This document shows, in pieces, positions 40,703 to 53,591 of a stretch of 64,000 bases of DNA. How positions within the stretch are numbered: the first letter of the stretch is position 1; every line of letters begins with the position of its first letter. The translations under genes and the position numbers were made by a program. The notes below the pieces were generated by a model that did no database searches, had not been told where the DNA came from, and saw nothing but the letters and a program-made list of their open reading frames with translations. Origin of the DNA: Progne subis subis (lineage: Eukaryota > Chordata > Aves > Passeriformes > Hirundinidae); the NCBI GenBank assembly GCA_022316685.1, contig JAKJHU010000302.1, forward strand, positions 179,264-243,263. Direction: 5' to 3'.

Positions 40703-41438
40703 TGTGATAAATGTCTAAGATTAATTCGTGTGGAATATGTCTGTATTGTAATACACCCATATAAAGGATAAGTTGTACATGTACAAATAAAGACTGTGAG
40801 ATATTTTAAGGTTAATTCATGTAAGTTTATATTCTGTAAAAGCCATACAGAGAATGTACAAATATTTCTGCTGGCAGCAAAAACCCCCAACACAAGGGAC
40901 ACAAGGACGAGAGAGGAATTTCAGTAACGTGCCTCTGCCGGGAAACCCTGAAAGGAACACAAAAGCCCCTGGAGGAACAGATAAGCTACTCAAGAACCAC
41001 TGATTACATCAGAGATGTAGCTCACCTGCTTCCTCCGGACATTATCATATCTCCTCATATCTCATTGGACTCTTCTGGACATTACCATATCTGCGACACA
41101 CCTGGGCTCAACCATTAAGGTCATTGTTAACCCCGGAAAAACCATTCAAGACTCCTAGACCCGAGCATGAATAATCAATGAAGCAGCCGCGAACAAAGAC
41201 GACATAGAAGCCTCGTCTCCTCTCTGCGATCCAGGGTATAAAAGGAGACTGCTTCAGTCCCAAAATGTGAACTTGGGGAGGTGACATACTGACAGAGTGT
41301 GTCATCTCGTTCACCCAGTGCCGAAATCCCGGGCTCGACACTGTCCTTTTAATTGTGGCTGTCCGAGACTGTTATTTTGTCTATCAATAAAATTCTAAAT
41401 TTTGATTTCTAAAAATTTGGTCTATCTCATTTATAACA
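40703..41438 (+). repeat. ERV4 5' LTR (736 bp)
   Basis: Begins TGTGATAAATGTC and ends TTATAACA. TATAAAAG at 41237-41244 and AATAAA at 41386-41391 set a plus-strand transcript. Confidence 0.93.
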
Positions 41439-41442
41439 ATTC

Positions 41443-41460
41443 TGGTGACCCCGACATGAT
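41443..41460 (+). promoter_or_regulatory. ERV4 primer binding site, tRNA-Trp type
   Basis: TGGTGACCCCGACATGAT matches the tryptophan-tRNA primer site known from avian alpharetroviruses with one mismatch (A for G at position 14). It begins four bases after the LTR. Confidence 0.82.
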
Positions 41461-42126
41461 TCTGGCATGATATTGGGACCCTCGGACCCCTGTCCCTGAC
41501 CAGGAGGCGCCCTGCTGAAATTCAGCGGCCTGGCAGAGTCGGCGAGGCCGTGTGGAACCGATTGGCCACACGACGAACTTAAAATGAAAAGCCACAGTTA
41601 AAAGGGATTCAGGTTAGGTGCAAGCTCGAAGGGAACTCAAAGGGGGGTCTGGGGAACAGACCCTCCGAAGCCACGGCGAAGAGAATCAACTCGTAAAAAT
41701 CTACGTGCACGAAGAGCCCACGCAGGAAAAGGATCGTAAGTATTGCGTGGTTGAGTGGGAGTGACCGAGCGTGTGAGTGAGACGTGATTTTATCATGAAG
41801 CGAGTGGGGACCCCAAAATCGCAGTTCCACTTCCCCTCGAGAGGTGTGGTCAGTTGCGGGGGAAGCGAAAGTTTCGGGAGTGAAAACACGCACCTCACAC
41901 GTCAAGCCCAGAAACTCGGGGGGGTTTCAGAGGGGGGATCGGTCACAGGAAGGCTGAAAGGGAAGGATACGTCCACACGAGAGTTCCGGGACTGGTAAAC
42001 CTTTCAGCCTTGGACCAGGAGCGGTCCAGGGGAGAGTAAGTAGTGGAATAGAGCTCGTAATCACCGGGGAAAACCCCGAAAGGGATCGATCACCCTTAAA
42101 GGGCCAGTAACCGGTGAATTTACATT
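41461..42126 (+). other. ERV4 untranslated leader
   Basis: Purine-rich, likely packaging region. Donor-like gcaggaaaaggatcgtaagt occurs near 41732-41744 and agagtaagtag near 42033. No open frame of interest. Confidence 0.5.
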
Positions 42127-43873
42127 ATGGGACAAGGGAAAAGTAAACCCAAGGAAGGAGCTAAAGGGAAATCTAAGAGGGGAACGGTAAAAGGTATCCC
42201 TGAAATCCCGATCGAAAGTCCTTTGGGGTGGATGTTGGAACATTGGGAGGAATGTTCCATGAGAAGGAGGAGGTCAAAAAGACAAATGATTCATTACTGT
42301 ATCGAAGTATGGGGAGGGGTGGAAATACGGGATCATGTGATATGACCTGTCTTTGGTACATTTGAAAAATGGATTTGTGCGGCTTTAGTAAATCATGTGA
42401 AGGGGGGAGGAAGCAAGGAAGAACAGGATTATGCACTCATTTGGGGAGAAATTGACACACGGCTCTTGCCGGTGAAACTAAGGGGACCTAGGGGCCGCCT
42501 CGGGTGATGGATGGGATCCTTTAGAAAACCTTCCCCCGCCCTACCTTGTACCATCGCCTCCACCCCCTCCAAACCTAGGAAACCCTCAGGACCCCGTGGG
42601 AGTGGGATTCCCCTTGGGACAGGGGGCCCTCAGCCCCGCACCAATACCCTCTGCTCCTCCTCTGGAGCCACAACTCCCACAAGGGGCGGCTCCATTCCCA
42701 TCAACAGGGCTCCCTCCTCCCCTGGAGCCCGTCCCCGCACCCCGTCCTTCACAAGGGATACCCCAATCTCTCCCTCCCCCTACCCCTCTCCTCGATGCTC
42801 AACCCCTTGAGCTAGACTTAGCGACGTTCCTCGGCCCCACGACCCCCACCCCGCCAGCCTTAATAGAAAATAAGCATACTCCACCTGCGAGAAGAACTCG
42901 GAGAGAACTAAAAAGGTTAAATGAGGTAGAAAGCGAAGGGGAGTGTGATAAGACTAACCTCTTACCTTTAAGGCAAGTTCCCACAGCCCCAGGTGTTATC
43001 GGTTTTGTAAATGTCCCAATTAATACTAACGATGTAAGAGCATTCAAAAAGGAAATGGGAAGGCTTATGGATGACCCCTTAGGAGTGTCTGAAAGGTTGG
43101 ACGAGTTTTTGGGAACCAGTATCTACTCGTATGAAGATCTCACCGCAATCTTAAGATCTTTGTTCAATACTGAGGAAAGAGAAATGATAAGACAAGCAGG
43201 GGTGCGGGAGTGGGAACGGAGGAACCCTCAGAGTACACCTGGGGATCAAAAATGGCCAAGCCAGGATCCCCACTGGAATGCTCAGACTGAAGAAGGTAGA
43301 AGGAATATGATTGATTTGAGAAACATAAAAATACAGGGAATCAGGGAGGCGGTACCTCGGGGGCAGAATTTGAGCAAAGTATTCGGGGAATGTCAGGGGA
43401 AAGAGGAAACCCCTACAGAGTGGTTGGAGAGATTAAGAAAAAGTCTCCAAGTATACTCTGGGACAGATCCTAATTCCCCTGTGGGAGAGGTGTTGTTGAA
43501 AACCCAATTTGTGGCAAAGTCACGGGAGGACATACGGAGGAAATTGGAGAAAATTGAGGGGTGGCAGGAGAAGGGGTTACAGGAATTGCTGAGGGAAGCT
43601 CAGAAAATATATATGAGGAGGGATGAAGAAAAACAAAAGGCGCAGGCTAGAGTATTGGTGGCTGCAGTAAGAGAAGCCCAAAAGCAGGATCGTCCCCAAA
43701 ATACAGGAAGAATCCCGAAGAAGGGACCCTCGAAGGGACCAGCCCGTCCACAGAAAGGGGCCCTAGTAGATCAGGGGGAGGGGCCAGAGTGTTTTTACTG
43801 CAAGAAAAAGGGGCACATAAAGAGAGATTGTAAGAAAAGAATCCAAGATGAGAAAATGTTTAAAGAGGACTAG
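42127..43873 (+). pseudogene. ERV4 gag, nearly complete
   Basis: The ATG at 42127 opens MGQG, a myristoylation-type matrix start. A TGA at 42343-42345 stands where ERV2 has a Trp codon, and the same frame stays open beyond it to about 42508, where the frame changes. The main frame (42596-43873) contains the Pro-rich linker, capsid with a W-L-E-R-L major-homology-like segment, a long charged helix and a zinc knuckle (C-F-Y-C-x4-H-x4-C near 43790-43832). It ends at TAG 43871-43873. The capsid resembles ERV2 in length and order. Confidence 0.85.
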
Positions 43874-46800
43874 GGGCGTCGGGGGCTTTTTATTTTAGGG
43901 TCCTTAACATCACGGGAGCCCCTGATAACCCTTAAAATTGGACCCAAAGGAACAAAAATGGACTTTTTAGTGGATTCTGGAGCGGAAAAAAGTACCTTTA
44001 AACGATTGCCTCCAGGGTGCACAGTGAGCAAAGACTTTATGGTAGTCATAGGAGCTAAAGGGGAGCCCTTTAAAGTTTCTATAGTGAAGAATGTGGAAAT
44101 TGAAGCAGAGAATAAAATTTGTTTGGGGGATATGCTTTTAGTGGAAGAAGCGGATTATAACTTGTTGGGCAGGGATCTGATGGTAGCTTTGGGGATTAAC
44201 CTGATTGTGAGAAATTCACAGTTGGTAGTTAGTGTCTATAAACTAACCTGTGAGGATGAACAGAAAATTAACTCAGAAGTATGGCATACGGGGAAGGAAG
44301 CCGGGAGGCTAAACATGGACCCTATTAACATTGAAATCGAAAGACCAGGAGACCCCATAAGGGTAAAACAGTATCCAATTCCCCTGGAAGGGAGGAAGGG
44401 GTTGAAACCCATAATCGATGACTTAATAAGTAAGGGAATACTGGAACCATGCATGTCCCGACACAATACCCCGATATTAGCCATAAGAAAGACTGATGGG
44501 AGTTATAGATTAGTACAGGATCTGAGAGCAATAAATGAAAGAACCAAAACTCGGTTTCCTGTGGTAGCCAATCCATACACACTTCTGAATAGGGTTTCCC
44601 CAGAGGATACATGGTACAGTGTGATTGACTTAAAGGATGCCTTTTGGACCTGCCCTTTAGCCGAAGGCAGTCGCGATCTCTTTGCATTTCAATGGGAAGA
44701 CCCTGAGACAAATCGTAAGCAGCAGTTAAGATGGGCGTCCCTGCCTCAGGGTTTTGTAGACTCTCCCAACTTATTTGGGCAAGCTTTAGAGCAATTATTG
44801 AGTCAGTTCTCTCCGAGAGGAGGGACAAAAATCTTGCAATACGTAGACGACTTGTTGGTTGCCGGGGAAACCGAGGACGATGTAAGAGAATGTACCATTC
44901 AGTTGTTGAACTTTTTGGGGGAAAAGGGTCTAAAGGTCTCAAAGCAGAAATTACAATTCACAGAGCCTGAAGTTAAATATCTCGGGGACTGGATCACTAG
45001 GGGAAAGAAAAAGTTAGATCCGGAAAGGGTAGCTGGGATATTAGAGCTACCTTCCCCAAAGACAAAAAGGCAGGTACGTCAATTATTAGGACCCTAGGAT
45101 TCTGCAGGCAGTGGATAGAAGGATATAGTGAAAAGGTAAAATTCCTGTATGAGAAGTTAACTACGGAAAAAGTAAAGTGGACTGAACAGGATGATAGGGG
45201 TCTGCAGCGATTAAAGGAAGCTTTAATAGCAGCCCCTGTTTTAAGCCTCCCCAATGTAAATAAAAAATTCCAACTATTTATTGATGTAAGCAATCACACA
45301 GCACATGGGGTTCTCACACAGGATTGGGCGGGAGACAAGAAACCGGTAGGTTATCTTTTTAAATTACTAGACCCTGTAAGCCGGGGTTGGCCCACCTGCT
45401 TGCAAGCTATAGTAGCAGTAGCATTGCTAGTGGAGGAAGCCAAGAAAATAACTTTTGGGGCTCCCCTGGTAGTTTACACTCCACACGATGTAAGAACGAT
45501 CTTACAACAAAAGGCAGAAAAATGGCTTACGGATGCTAGACTTTTAAAATACGAAGCCATTCTCATTCATGCCCCTGAACTCGAGTTAAAGACAACAAAA
45601 GCTAATAATCCGGCAGAGTTTCTTTTTGGAGAAGCATCCGGGGAGCCCACCCATAATTGCTCGGATTTAATAGAGTTACAAACAAAGGTAAGGGCAGATC
45701 TTGAAGACGAGGAAATAGAGGAAGGAGAAAAGTGGTTTGTAGATGGCTCAGCTAGAGTCATAGAAGGAAAAAGAAAATCTGGTTATGCTATTATAAATGG
45801 GAAGACGGGGGAGGTGATAAAGTCAGGACCTTTAAGCGCATCTTGGTCAGCACAGGCTTGTGAATTGTATGCAGTATTACAGGCTCTGAGAGAACTACGT
45901 GGAAGAACAGGAACCATTTTTACTGATTCTAAGTATGCTTTTGGGGTGGTACATACTTTCGGAAAAATATGGGAAGAAAGAGGACTAATAAATACGCGGG
46001 GAAAGAGTCTAGTACATGAGGATCTGATAAGGGAGATACTAAAAGCAATAAGAGAGCCCCAGGCCATCGCAGTAGTTTATGTGAAAAGTCATCAAACAGG
46101 ACTGCAATTTAGAACAAGGGGAAACAATTTAGCCGATCAGGAAGCCAGAAGAGCAGCTCTCCTCACACTAAGCGTCCCAGAGAATCCCCGGGGGGGAACA
46201 CCTCAGGACTTTCCCCCACAACCCACTGAAAGGGAAATTGAAGATTTTAAGAAAATAGGGGGAACCTTGACTGAGGGAAAATGGAAATTACCTGATGGCA
46301 GGGAATTACTTCCAAAAGCCTATGCCCGGAGAATACTAAAGAGACTACACTTGCAGACTCACTGGGGAACTCAAGCATTAGCCGAACAGTTCCTAAAATT
46401 CTTTGGATGTAAAGGTATTTTTGAAATAGCAAAGCAGGAAGTCCAAGGTTGCATGACATGTCAGAAAATAAACAAATCTAGAAGTAGAAGGGTCACACCA
46501 GGGGGACGCCCTTTGGCTTACCGCCCCTTCGGGAGAGTTCAAATACATTTCACTGAGTTACCAAAGGTAGGAAGGCATAAATATCTATTAGTAATAGTGG
46601 ACCAATTAACCCACTGGGTGGAAGCATACCCCAGCCCCAGAGCTACAGCTCAAGCAGTAGTAAGAAGGTTATTAGAAGATATCATACCTCGATATGGGAT
46701 CCCTGACTCCGTTGATTCTGACCAGGGAACACACTTCACTTCCAAAATTATAAAACTCCTAGCAGATGCCTTAGGGATCAGATGGGAGTATCACACACCC

Positions 46801-47364
46801 TGGCACCCCCAGAGCTCGGGACAGGTGGAACGGATGAATCAAACATTAAGAGCTCAAATATCCAAACTTATGCTAGAGACCAAGATGTCTTGGATAAGAT
46901 GCCTACCTTTAGCTCTCCTCAATGTTAGAACACAACCCCATTCAGAGTCTGGGTTATCCCCTTTTGAAATGTTATATGGAATGCCATATGAACATGGAGT
47001 GCCAGTCAGCCACCCGCGAGTGGAAGACTGCCAATTCCAATCTTATCTTGTCTTGATAAATAAAAATTTACAGGAACTCCGAAAACGTGGACTGATAGCC
47101 CAAAGCACACCTCTGGGGTTCGCTATTCATCGGATCCAGCCTGGGGACAAAGTACTGATAAAAGCGTGGCAAGAGACGCCTTTGTCACCTCATTGGGAAG
47201 GACCTTTTCTTGTTCTCCTCACCACCAACACAGCCGTGAGAACTGCCGAAAGAGGTTGGACCCATGCATCGCGAGTAAAAAGAATTGAAGAGCAAGATAG
47301 CCCTCCTCAGTGGAAAGTAACCTCGGCTCCAGGAGACTTAAAGATTCATCGAGACCCCCGATGA
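43874..47364 (+). pseudogene. ERV4 pol, one frameshift and a substituted integrase residue
   Basis: The gag frame continues in phase past the UAG into protease (LVDSGAE, then LLGRDL) and RT (LPQG; YVDDLL near 44840) with no stop until 45095-45097. There one missing base shifts the frame in the RT connection. The following frame runs from before 45400 to 47364: RNase H (VDGSA, Glu, TDSKYA, Asp) and integrase with an H-x3-H/C-x2-C zinc motif, DSDQGTH and VERMN. The first catalytic Asp of integrase is a His codon (CAT, 46546-46548, in VQIHFTE), where ERV2 has Asp. Confidence 0.88.
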
Positions 47365-47399
47365 CTGACAGATACCGGATAAGTTGTAACCAAGCAGGG

Positions 47400-48055
47400 T
47401 GTGGTGGTTTCAGGCAGATTTTGGGAGAAATCCTCCCAAGGGGCCCCCCTCTCCCCTCCCCCAACCGGTTCAGGAAAAAACTTCCTCAGAGAGAAGTGGA
47501 AAAAACCTGTTGATTACACAGGCAAAGCACTCCCAGCACAATACCCGATGACAAGAGCTTCGTGCCGCTTACGGAGGGATAACAAACTTAAAGAAAGTCT
47601 CTCCTCTTGAAGACTGTCAGTGTGCTCCACCACTCTCTCTCCGCGGACGTTGGAAAAAAAAGATGTGCAGGGCTGGTCTTGGTGGTCTCGGTGGGGTGGG
47701 TCCCCTGTGGAGGCCCCCCCGGTGCTTCCCCAGGTCCTCAGTCCGGAGAGGTTGGAACAGTTCCGAGGAGAGGGCAAAAAAAAAAGAAAAAAAAAAGGAA
47801 AGAAAAAAAGAAAAAAAGAAGAAAGCAAAAAAAGCAAAAAGCTTCAGCTATTCTACAGCATCTAACACTATGCTAGCACTAAACTAAACTAACTGCCCGA
47901 GAAAAACAACAGAGCTTCTTCAGTCTCGCCGAGTTCCAGCTCCCCCGCTTCAAGGTCACTCGGATGAGCAGAGTTTTCCTGGGGAAAAACAAACGGCGCT
48001 TGCCCTCCCCCCTGCACCCAACAGACGATTGGGGATACACAGTCACCCCAGGACA
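47400..48055 (-). repeat. ERV5 3' LTR (656 bp)
   Basis: Minus strand TGTCCTGGGG…CCACCACA. At the place where ERV3 has AATAAA this reads AATCAA, in both ERV5 LTRs. Confidence 0.93.
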
Positions 48056-48390
48056 TCTTCCACCCCTTATCCCCATATCGTTGACTTACAGACAGAACCA
48101 ATGTATATTCCACATAAAACTTCCATCTATTCTCCCCATAAAAAAAAACAATACAAGCAATACCTGTCATGCTCCCGTCATGTTCCACACTGAGGCACTG
48201 AATCCAGGCCCCAGGCTGCAGGGCAGCAGGATTCCTCTCTCACTTACTCATACCTTCAACACTTGCTCATACCTTCAACACTTAACACATACCCTCTCAC
48301 TTACACATTTCCTTCTATTTCATTCTGCATGGTTTAATGTACAGACAATGGCAATAGCATTCAGCAAAGAGTGATGTTTACAAATTATTC
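48056..48390 (-). other. ERV5 3' noncoding tail with polypurine tract
   Basis: Same layout as 26111-26445. No env frame; GGGGATAAGGGGTGGAAGA lies next to the LTR on the minus strand. Confidence 0.7.
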
Positions 48391-51300
48391 TCACCCAACA
48401 ATCAGATCTCCCTGAGGTACACATCGAGTTGTTCCATCTTTCTGCATTATCCACCATGTGCAACCTGGTCCCTGAGCAAAGACAACCCCACGAATGGGTT
48501 TGTCTGTACTTGAGGCAGACCTGATCCACACTGTCTTCCCTAACAGACCTCTGACATGCACCACTGGGACTTTATCTCCATCTGTTGTATGCAGAGGCTC
48601 AGCCTGGGCGGGTCCTGCTCGGTTGGTGGAGCCTCGGGTGTTGACCAACCAGGTGGCCTTTGCTAAGTGCTGCTCCCAATTCTTGAAAGATCCCCCCCCA
48701 ATGCTTTCAATTGGGTTTTTAACAATGCATTGTGCCTCTCCACTTTGCCTGCAGCAGGTGCATGGTAGGGAATATGGTACACCCACTCAATGCCATGTTC
48801 CCTAGCCCAGGTGTTAATAAGGCTGTTCTTGAAATGAGTCCCGTTGTCTGACTCAATCCTCTCAGGGGTACCATGCCTCCACAGGACTTGCTTCTCTAGG
48901 CCCAGGATGGTGTTCCGGGCAGTAGCGTGAGGCACAGGGTAGGTCTCCAGCCACCCCGTGGTGGCTTCCACCATTGTGAGCACGTAGCGCTTGCCTTGGC
49001 GGGTTTGGGGAAGGGTGATGTAGTCAATCTGCCAGGCTTCCCCATACTTATACTTGGACCATCGCCCGCCATACCATAGGGGCTTCACCCGCTTGGCCTG
49101 TTTGATGGCAGCACACGTCTCACAGTCATGGATAACCTGAGAAATACTGTCCATGGTTAGATCCACCCCTCGGTCTCGTGCCCACTTATAGGTGGCATCT
49201 CTGCCCTGGTGACCTGAGGCATCATGGGCCCATCGAGCTAGGAACAACTCTCCCTTGTGTTCCCAATCTAAGTCTATCTTTGACACTTCTATTTTTGCTG
49301 CCCGATCTACCTGCTCGTTGTTTCGATGCTCTTCATTAGCTCTACTCTTGGGGATGTGGGCATCTACGTGGCGGACTTTCACAGGTAGTCTCCCTACCCT
49401 GGTAGCAATGTCTTTCCACTCCTCAGCAGCCCAAATTGGTTTCCCTCCACGCTGCCAATTAGCCTCTTTCCACCTCTTCAGCCATCCCCACAGAGCATTG
49501 GCCACCATCCACGAATCAGTATAGAGGTAGAGCCTCGGCCACCCCTCTCTTTCAGCAATATCCAAGGCCAATTGAACAGCCTTGAGTTCTGCAAGTTGAC
49601 TTGATCCACCCTCTCCTTCAGTGGCCTCAGCAACTTGTCGTGTGGGACTCCACACGGCTGCTTTCCACTTCCGGTTCATCCCTACAATACGACAGGAACC
49701 GTCAGTGAAAAGGGCATAATGCGTCTCCTCTGCTGGCAATTGGTTGTATGGTGGAGCCTCTTCAGCCCGTGTCACTTGCTCTTGTTCTTCATCTGTGAGG
49801 CCAAAATTTTCACCCTCAGGCCAATTGGTAATTATTTCCAAAATCCCAGGGCGATTCAGTTTACCCATACGGGCGCGCTGCGTAATAAGAGCAATCCACT
49901 TGCTCCATGTGGCATCAGTGGCATGATGGGTGGAGGGGACCTCCCCTTTGAACATCCACCCTAGCACAGGCAGTCGGGGTGCCAGGAGGAGTTGCGCCTC
50001 TGTACCAATCACCTCCGAGGCGGCTTGAACTCCTTCATAGGCAGCCTAAGATTTCCTTCTCAGTTGGGGTGTAATTGGCTTCAGACCCTCTGTAGCTTCG
50101 ACTCCAAAATCCTAGTGGTCGGCCTCGAGTCTCACCAGGCACCTTCTGCCAAAGGCTCCAGGACAGGCCATTGTTCCCGGCTGCTGAGTAGAGCACGTTC
50201 TTCACATCTGGTCCCGTCCTGACTGGGCCAAGGGCTACTGCATGAGCGATCTCCTCCTTGATCTGGGCAAAGGCTTGTTGCTGCTCAGGGCCCCAGTGGA
50301 AATCATTCTTTTTTCGGGTGACCAGGTAAAGAGGGCTCACAATTTGACTATACTCGGGAATATGCATCCTCCAGAAACCTATAGCACCTAGGAAAGCTTG
50401 TGTCTCCTTCTTATTGGTTGGTGGAGACATCGCTGTGATCTTGTTGATGACATCAGTAGGAATCTGCCGCCGTCCATCTTGCCACTTTACTCCCAGGAAC
50501 TGGATCTCTCGGGCAGGTCCCTTGACCTTGCTCTGCTTGATGGCAAAACCAGCTTTCAGGAGAATTTGGATGATCTTCTCTCCTTTCTCAAACACTTCCA
50601 TTGCCGTGTTCCCCCACACAATGATGTCATCGATATACTGTAGGTGCTCCGGAGCCTCACCCTTTTCCAGTGCAGCTTGGATCAGTCCATGGCAGATGGT
50701 AGGACTGTGCTTCCACCCCTGGGGCAGTCGGTTCCAGGTGTACTGCACACCCCTCCATGTGAAGGCAAACTGAGGCCTGCATTCTGCTGCCAAAGGAATG
50801 GAGAAAAATGCATTGGCAATATCAACTGTGGCATACCATTTTGCTGCCTTGGACTCCAGCTCGTACTGGAGCTCCAACATGTCTGGCACAGCAGCGCTCA
50901 GTGGTGGTGTCACCTCATTCAATGCACGGTAGTCCACAGTCAATCTCCATTCTCCTTCAGATTTGCGCACAGGCCAAATGGGGCTGTTGAAGGGTGAGTG
51001 GGTTTTACTAACCACCCCTTGGCTCTCCAGCTCTTGAATCATCTTATGAATGGGAATCACAGCATCTCGAGTGGTTCTATACTGTCGGCGGTGTACTATA
51101 GAAGTGGCAATTGGTACCCGTTGTTCTTGTACTTTCAAGAGTCCTACTGCAGAAGGATTCTTGGACAGTCCAGGCAAGGTGTTCAATTGCCGGATGCCCT
51201 CTGTTACTACAGCCGCTATCCCGAATGCCCACCTGAGTCCTTTCGGGTCTTTGAAATACCCACTTCGGAGGAAGTCTATGCCCAAAATACATGGGGCCTC

Positions 51301-51570
51301 TGGGCCAGTCACAATAGGGTGTTTCTCCCACTCCTTTCCAGTTAGGCTCACATCTGCTTCTACCACAGTAAAATCCTGTGATCCCCCCGTCACGCCAGCA
51401 ATAGAGACAGATTCTGCCCCTACATGTCTTGATGGCATTAATGTGCACTGCGCACCAGTATCAACCAAGGCCTCATATCTTTGTGGTTCTGATGTGCCAG
51501 GCCAACGAATCCACACAGTCCAAAATACACGGTTTTCCCTAGCCTCTACCTGGCTAGAGGCAGGGCCCCT
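48391..51570 (-). pseudogene. ERV5 pro-pol, two single-base frameshifts
   Basis: Protease, RT and the RT connection form one open frame from the UAG at 51573-51571 to 50035: LVDTGAQ, LPQGWKHSPTICHG, YIDDI. One extra base near 50046 (cttaggc against cttggc in ERV3) shifts the frame. RNase H and integrase (TDGSC, YTDSW, WQIDY, SDNGTH, KVERHN) are open at 50012-48663. A length change in a C-run near 48697 shifts the last integrase part into 48786-48391. All catalytic residues are present. Both breaks are single-base changes, one in a homopolymer, so sequencing error cannot be excluded. Confidence 0.88.
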
Positions 51571-53507
51571 CTAAGCCTGGTTATCTTTCTTTCCTTGAGC
51601 ATATGCCTTAGAGGTTCCTTCAAGGGGGTCGGACATGTCATCATCGTCATACCTGGCAGTTCGGCTACGGGCAACTGGAGCCGCTTCCCTTTTGGTGAAA
51701 CTCCCTCTTTGAGTCTTGACTTCCTTCAATTCACGCACCCGTTGTGCCAGGGCAGCCGTAGATTTTCCATCCCATCTGTTCATATTTTCTCCGCAATCCC
51801 GCAGGAAGAACCACAGCTCAGCGCGTGGAGTGTACCCTCTCTCCCTACCCGGGGAGCGTCTACGTTGGGTACCAGAACCTCTGATCTGCACTGCTGAGAT
51901 TTGGAGAAGGTCCTCTTTAATCTCCTCCCTGAGTTTCTTATGATTCTTATCTATCTTATCCTCTAGTTTCTGTAGACGTGTTTCCACAGCTGCGATTCTG
52001 GCGTGTGTTGGGCCATGCACAGCATCTGCATATGCTCGGAGCTTCTTCGCCATATCAAGCACAGTTTCCTCCATGTCCTCCCGCTTCATTACTGCTAAAG
52101 CAGAAGCGTATTCTAATGGCCCGAGTCGTATAAGTTTTCGCCACATCACAGATGTACATGATACCAAGTCTGGGTTCCTAGTGTTTATGTCATCTGAGAA
52201 AACCATCTCTGCCACTGCCATTTCTCTCAAGCGTTGAATCCCCTGTTCTATGGTCTTCCATGGGGTTTGCTGCATATAGAGATCATCTGCACATAAGTAT
52301 CTTTCTGCCACGCTTCCTAGGACCCGTATCCAGAGACTGCAAGGACTAGCCTCTCTCATCATCTCCTGGTCGATGACTGGATCATGTGACAGGGATCCCA
52401 GATGCCTCGCTTCAGTGCCATCCAGAATTGTAGCCTCACCTGCGGCATCCCAAAGACGGACTAACCAACTAATTATAGATTCATCAGGTTGTCGCCGGTA
52501 ATCTTTTCTTAGGCCTCGAAGGTCCTTCAGGGAAAAGGAGTCAATATTGGCTTCTGATCCTGTGCTGGAAGATTTGGCTTCTGATTTTGGTGAAGGTCCT
52601 TCTCTTGGGTCATCATCGTCCACTGGTCGATCGGTTTTATGTGTGTGCTTCTTTGCTGGAGCAACTGCCAGGGGCTTAGGCTTACTGTCTGGTTTAGCTG
52701 CTGGATTCATAACTGGGGTGTTGGCTGCAGCCTGAGTGACTGGGGTAGCTGTTCATTTGTATCCCTTCCCCCCTGCCTCTGTCTGCTGCCCTACAGTCTC
52801 TAGCAATGTGCGATAAGCATATGCCAGGGCCCAGCTTACTGCAGCGACCTTCTCCCCCTTAGAGCCATCATGGTACCTCTCTTTCAGGTATTTCCCCAGC
52901 TCCACTGGATTCTGAATTTGTTCCCGTGGAAAATCCCAGACTACAGGGTCAGAGAATTCCTTGAGGAGTTGGCCCATATCCTCCCATTCTCCACACCACT
53001 CAGGATTTCCTCTGCCTGGGTCAGAGTTTCATCAGCCCCTCTAGAAATCTCAGCCCATATTTTAGAGAAGCTGCAGACTGTATAGAGGAGGCTTACCAGA
53101 TGACATACCAGAAAGATGGTCTCTTTAACACTCAGGGGAAACTCAACATTCTCCAGCAATGATTTAACCGATTCAGAGGAGAAGGAAACAAAAGACTGCA
53201 ACGCTTCATCCTCTGCTCCTCCTCCCACAAACAGGGTGAATAACCATAACCATGACCCATACATAGAAGGAACAGACCTCAGCACCTTTATAAACTTCCT
53301 ACAAATTATTATCATTAAACCAAGGCCAATAGCTACTCTAATCCATGTCCCTCTACTGTAAAAACTGTGTATTAATGACAATATTGGGGCTATCTCTGGA
53401 TATGCAAATAAACCTAAGGACCACAAAGGTATTAAGACCTCAAAGAAGCCTAAGGATCCAAAACACATCAAGGCCCCCACCTCAAGAGACATGAGTTCAA
53501 ACAGCAT
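51571..53507 (-). pseudogene. ERV5 gag, one frameshift and an internal UGA
   Basis: Starts at the ATG 53507. The N-terminal part has three hydrophobic segments. A one-base loss near 53023 (gtcagagttt against gtcaggagttt in ERV3) breaks the frame. The following frame reaches a UGA (52755-52753), then continues in phase through a Lys/Asp-rich linker and capsid-like helices (ending 51574) to the TAG at 51573-51571. The tail is Arg-rich and Asp-rich rather than a zinc knuckle. Confidence 0.78.
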
Positions 53508-53566
53508 ATTTACTGACCGCTAAATACTAATCAGTTCAGGGTTTTTCCACTCTCTCGTGGGTTCGA

Positions 53567-53584
53567 GCCCCACGTTGGGCGCCA
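53567..53584 (-). promoter_or_regulatory. ERV5 primer binding site, tRNA-Lys1,2
   Basis: Minus-strand TGGCGCCCAACGTGGGGC, the classic lysine-1,2 primer site, followed by TCGAACCCACGAGAG. Confidence 0.9.
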
Positions 53585-53591
53585 GAAAGTT

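Noticed and set aside
47607..47887. Lys-rich frames in the ERV3/ERV5 LTRs
   Set aside because: Translation of A-rich tracts in an LTR; no independent signal.
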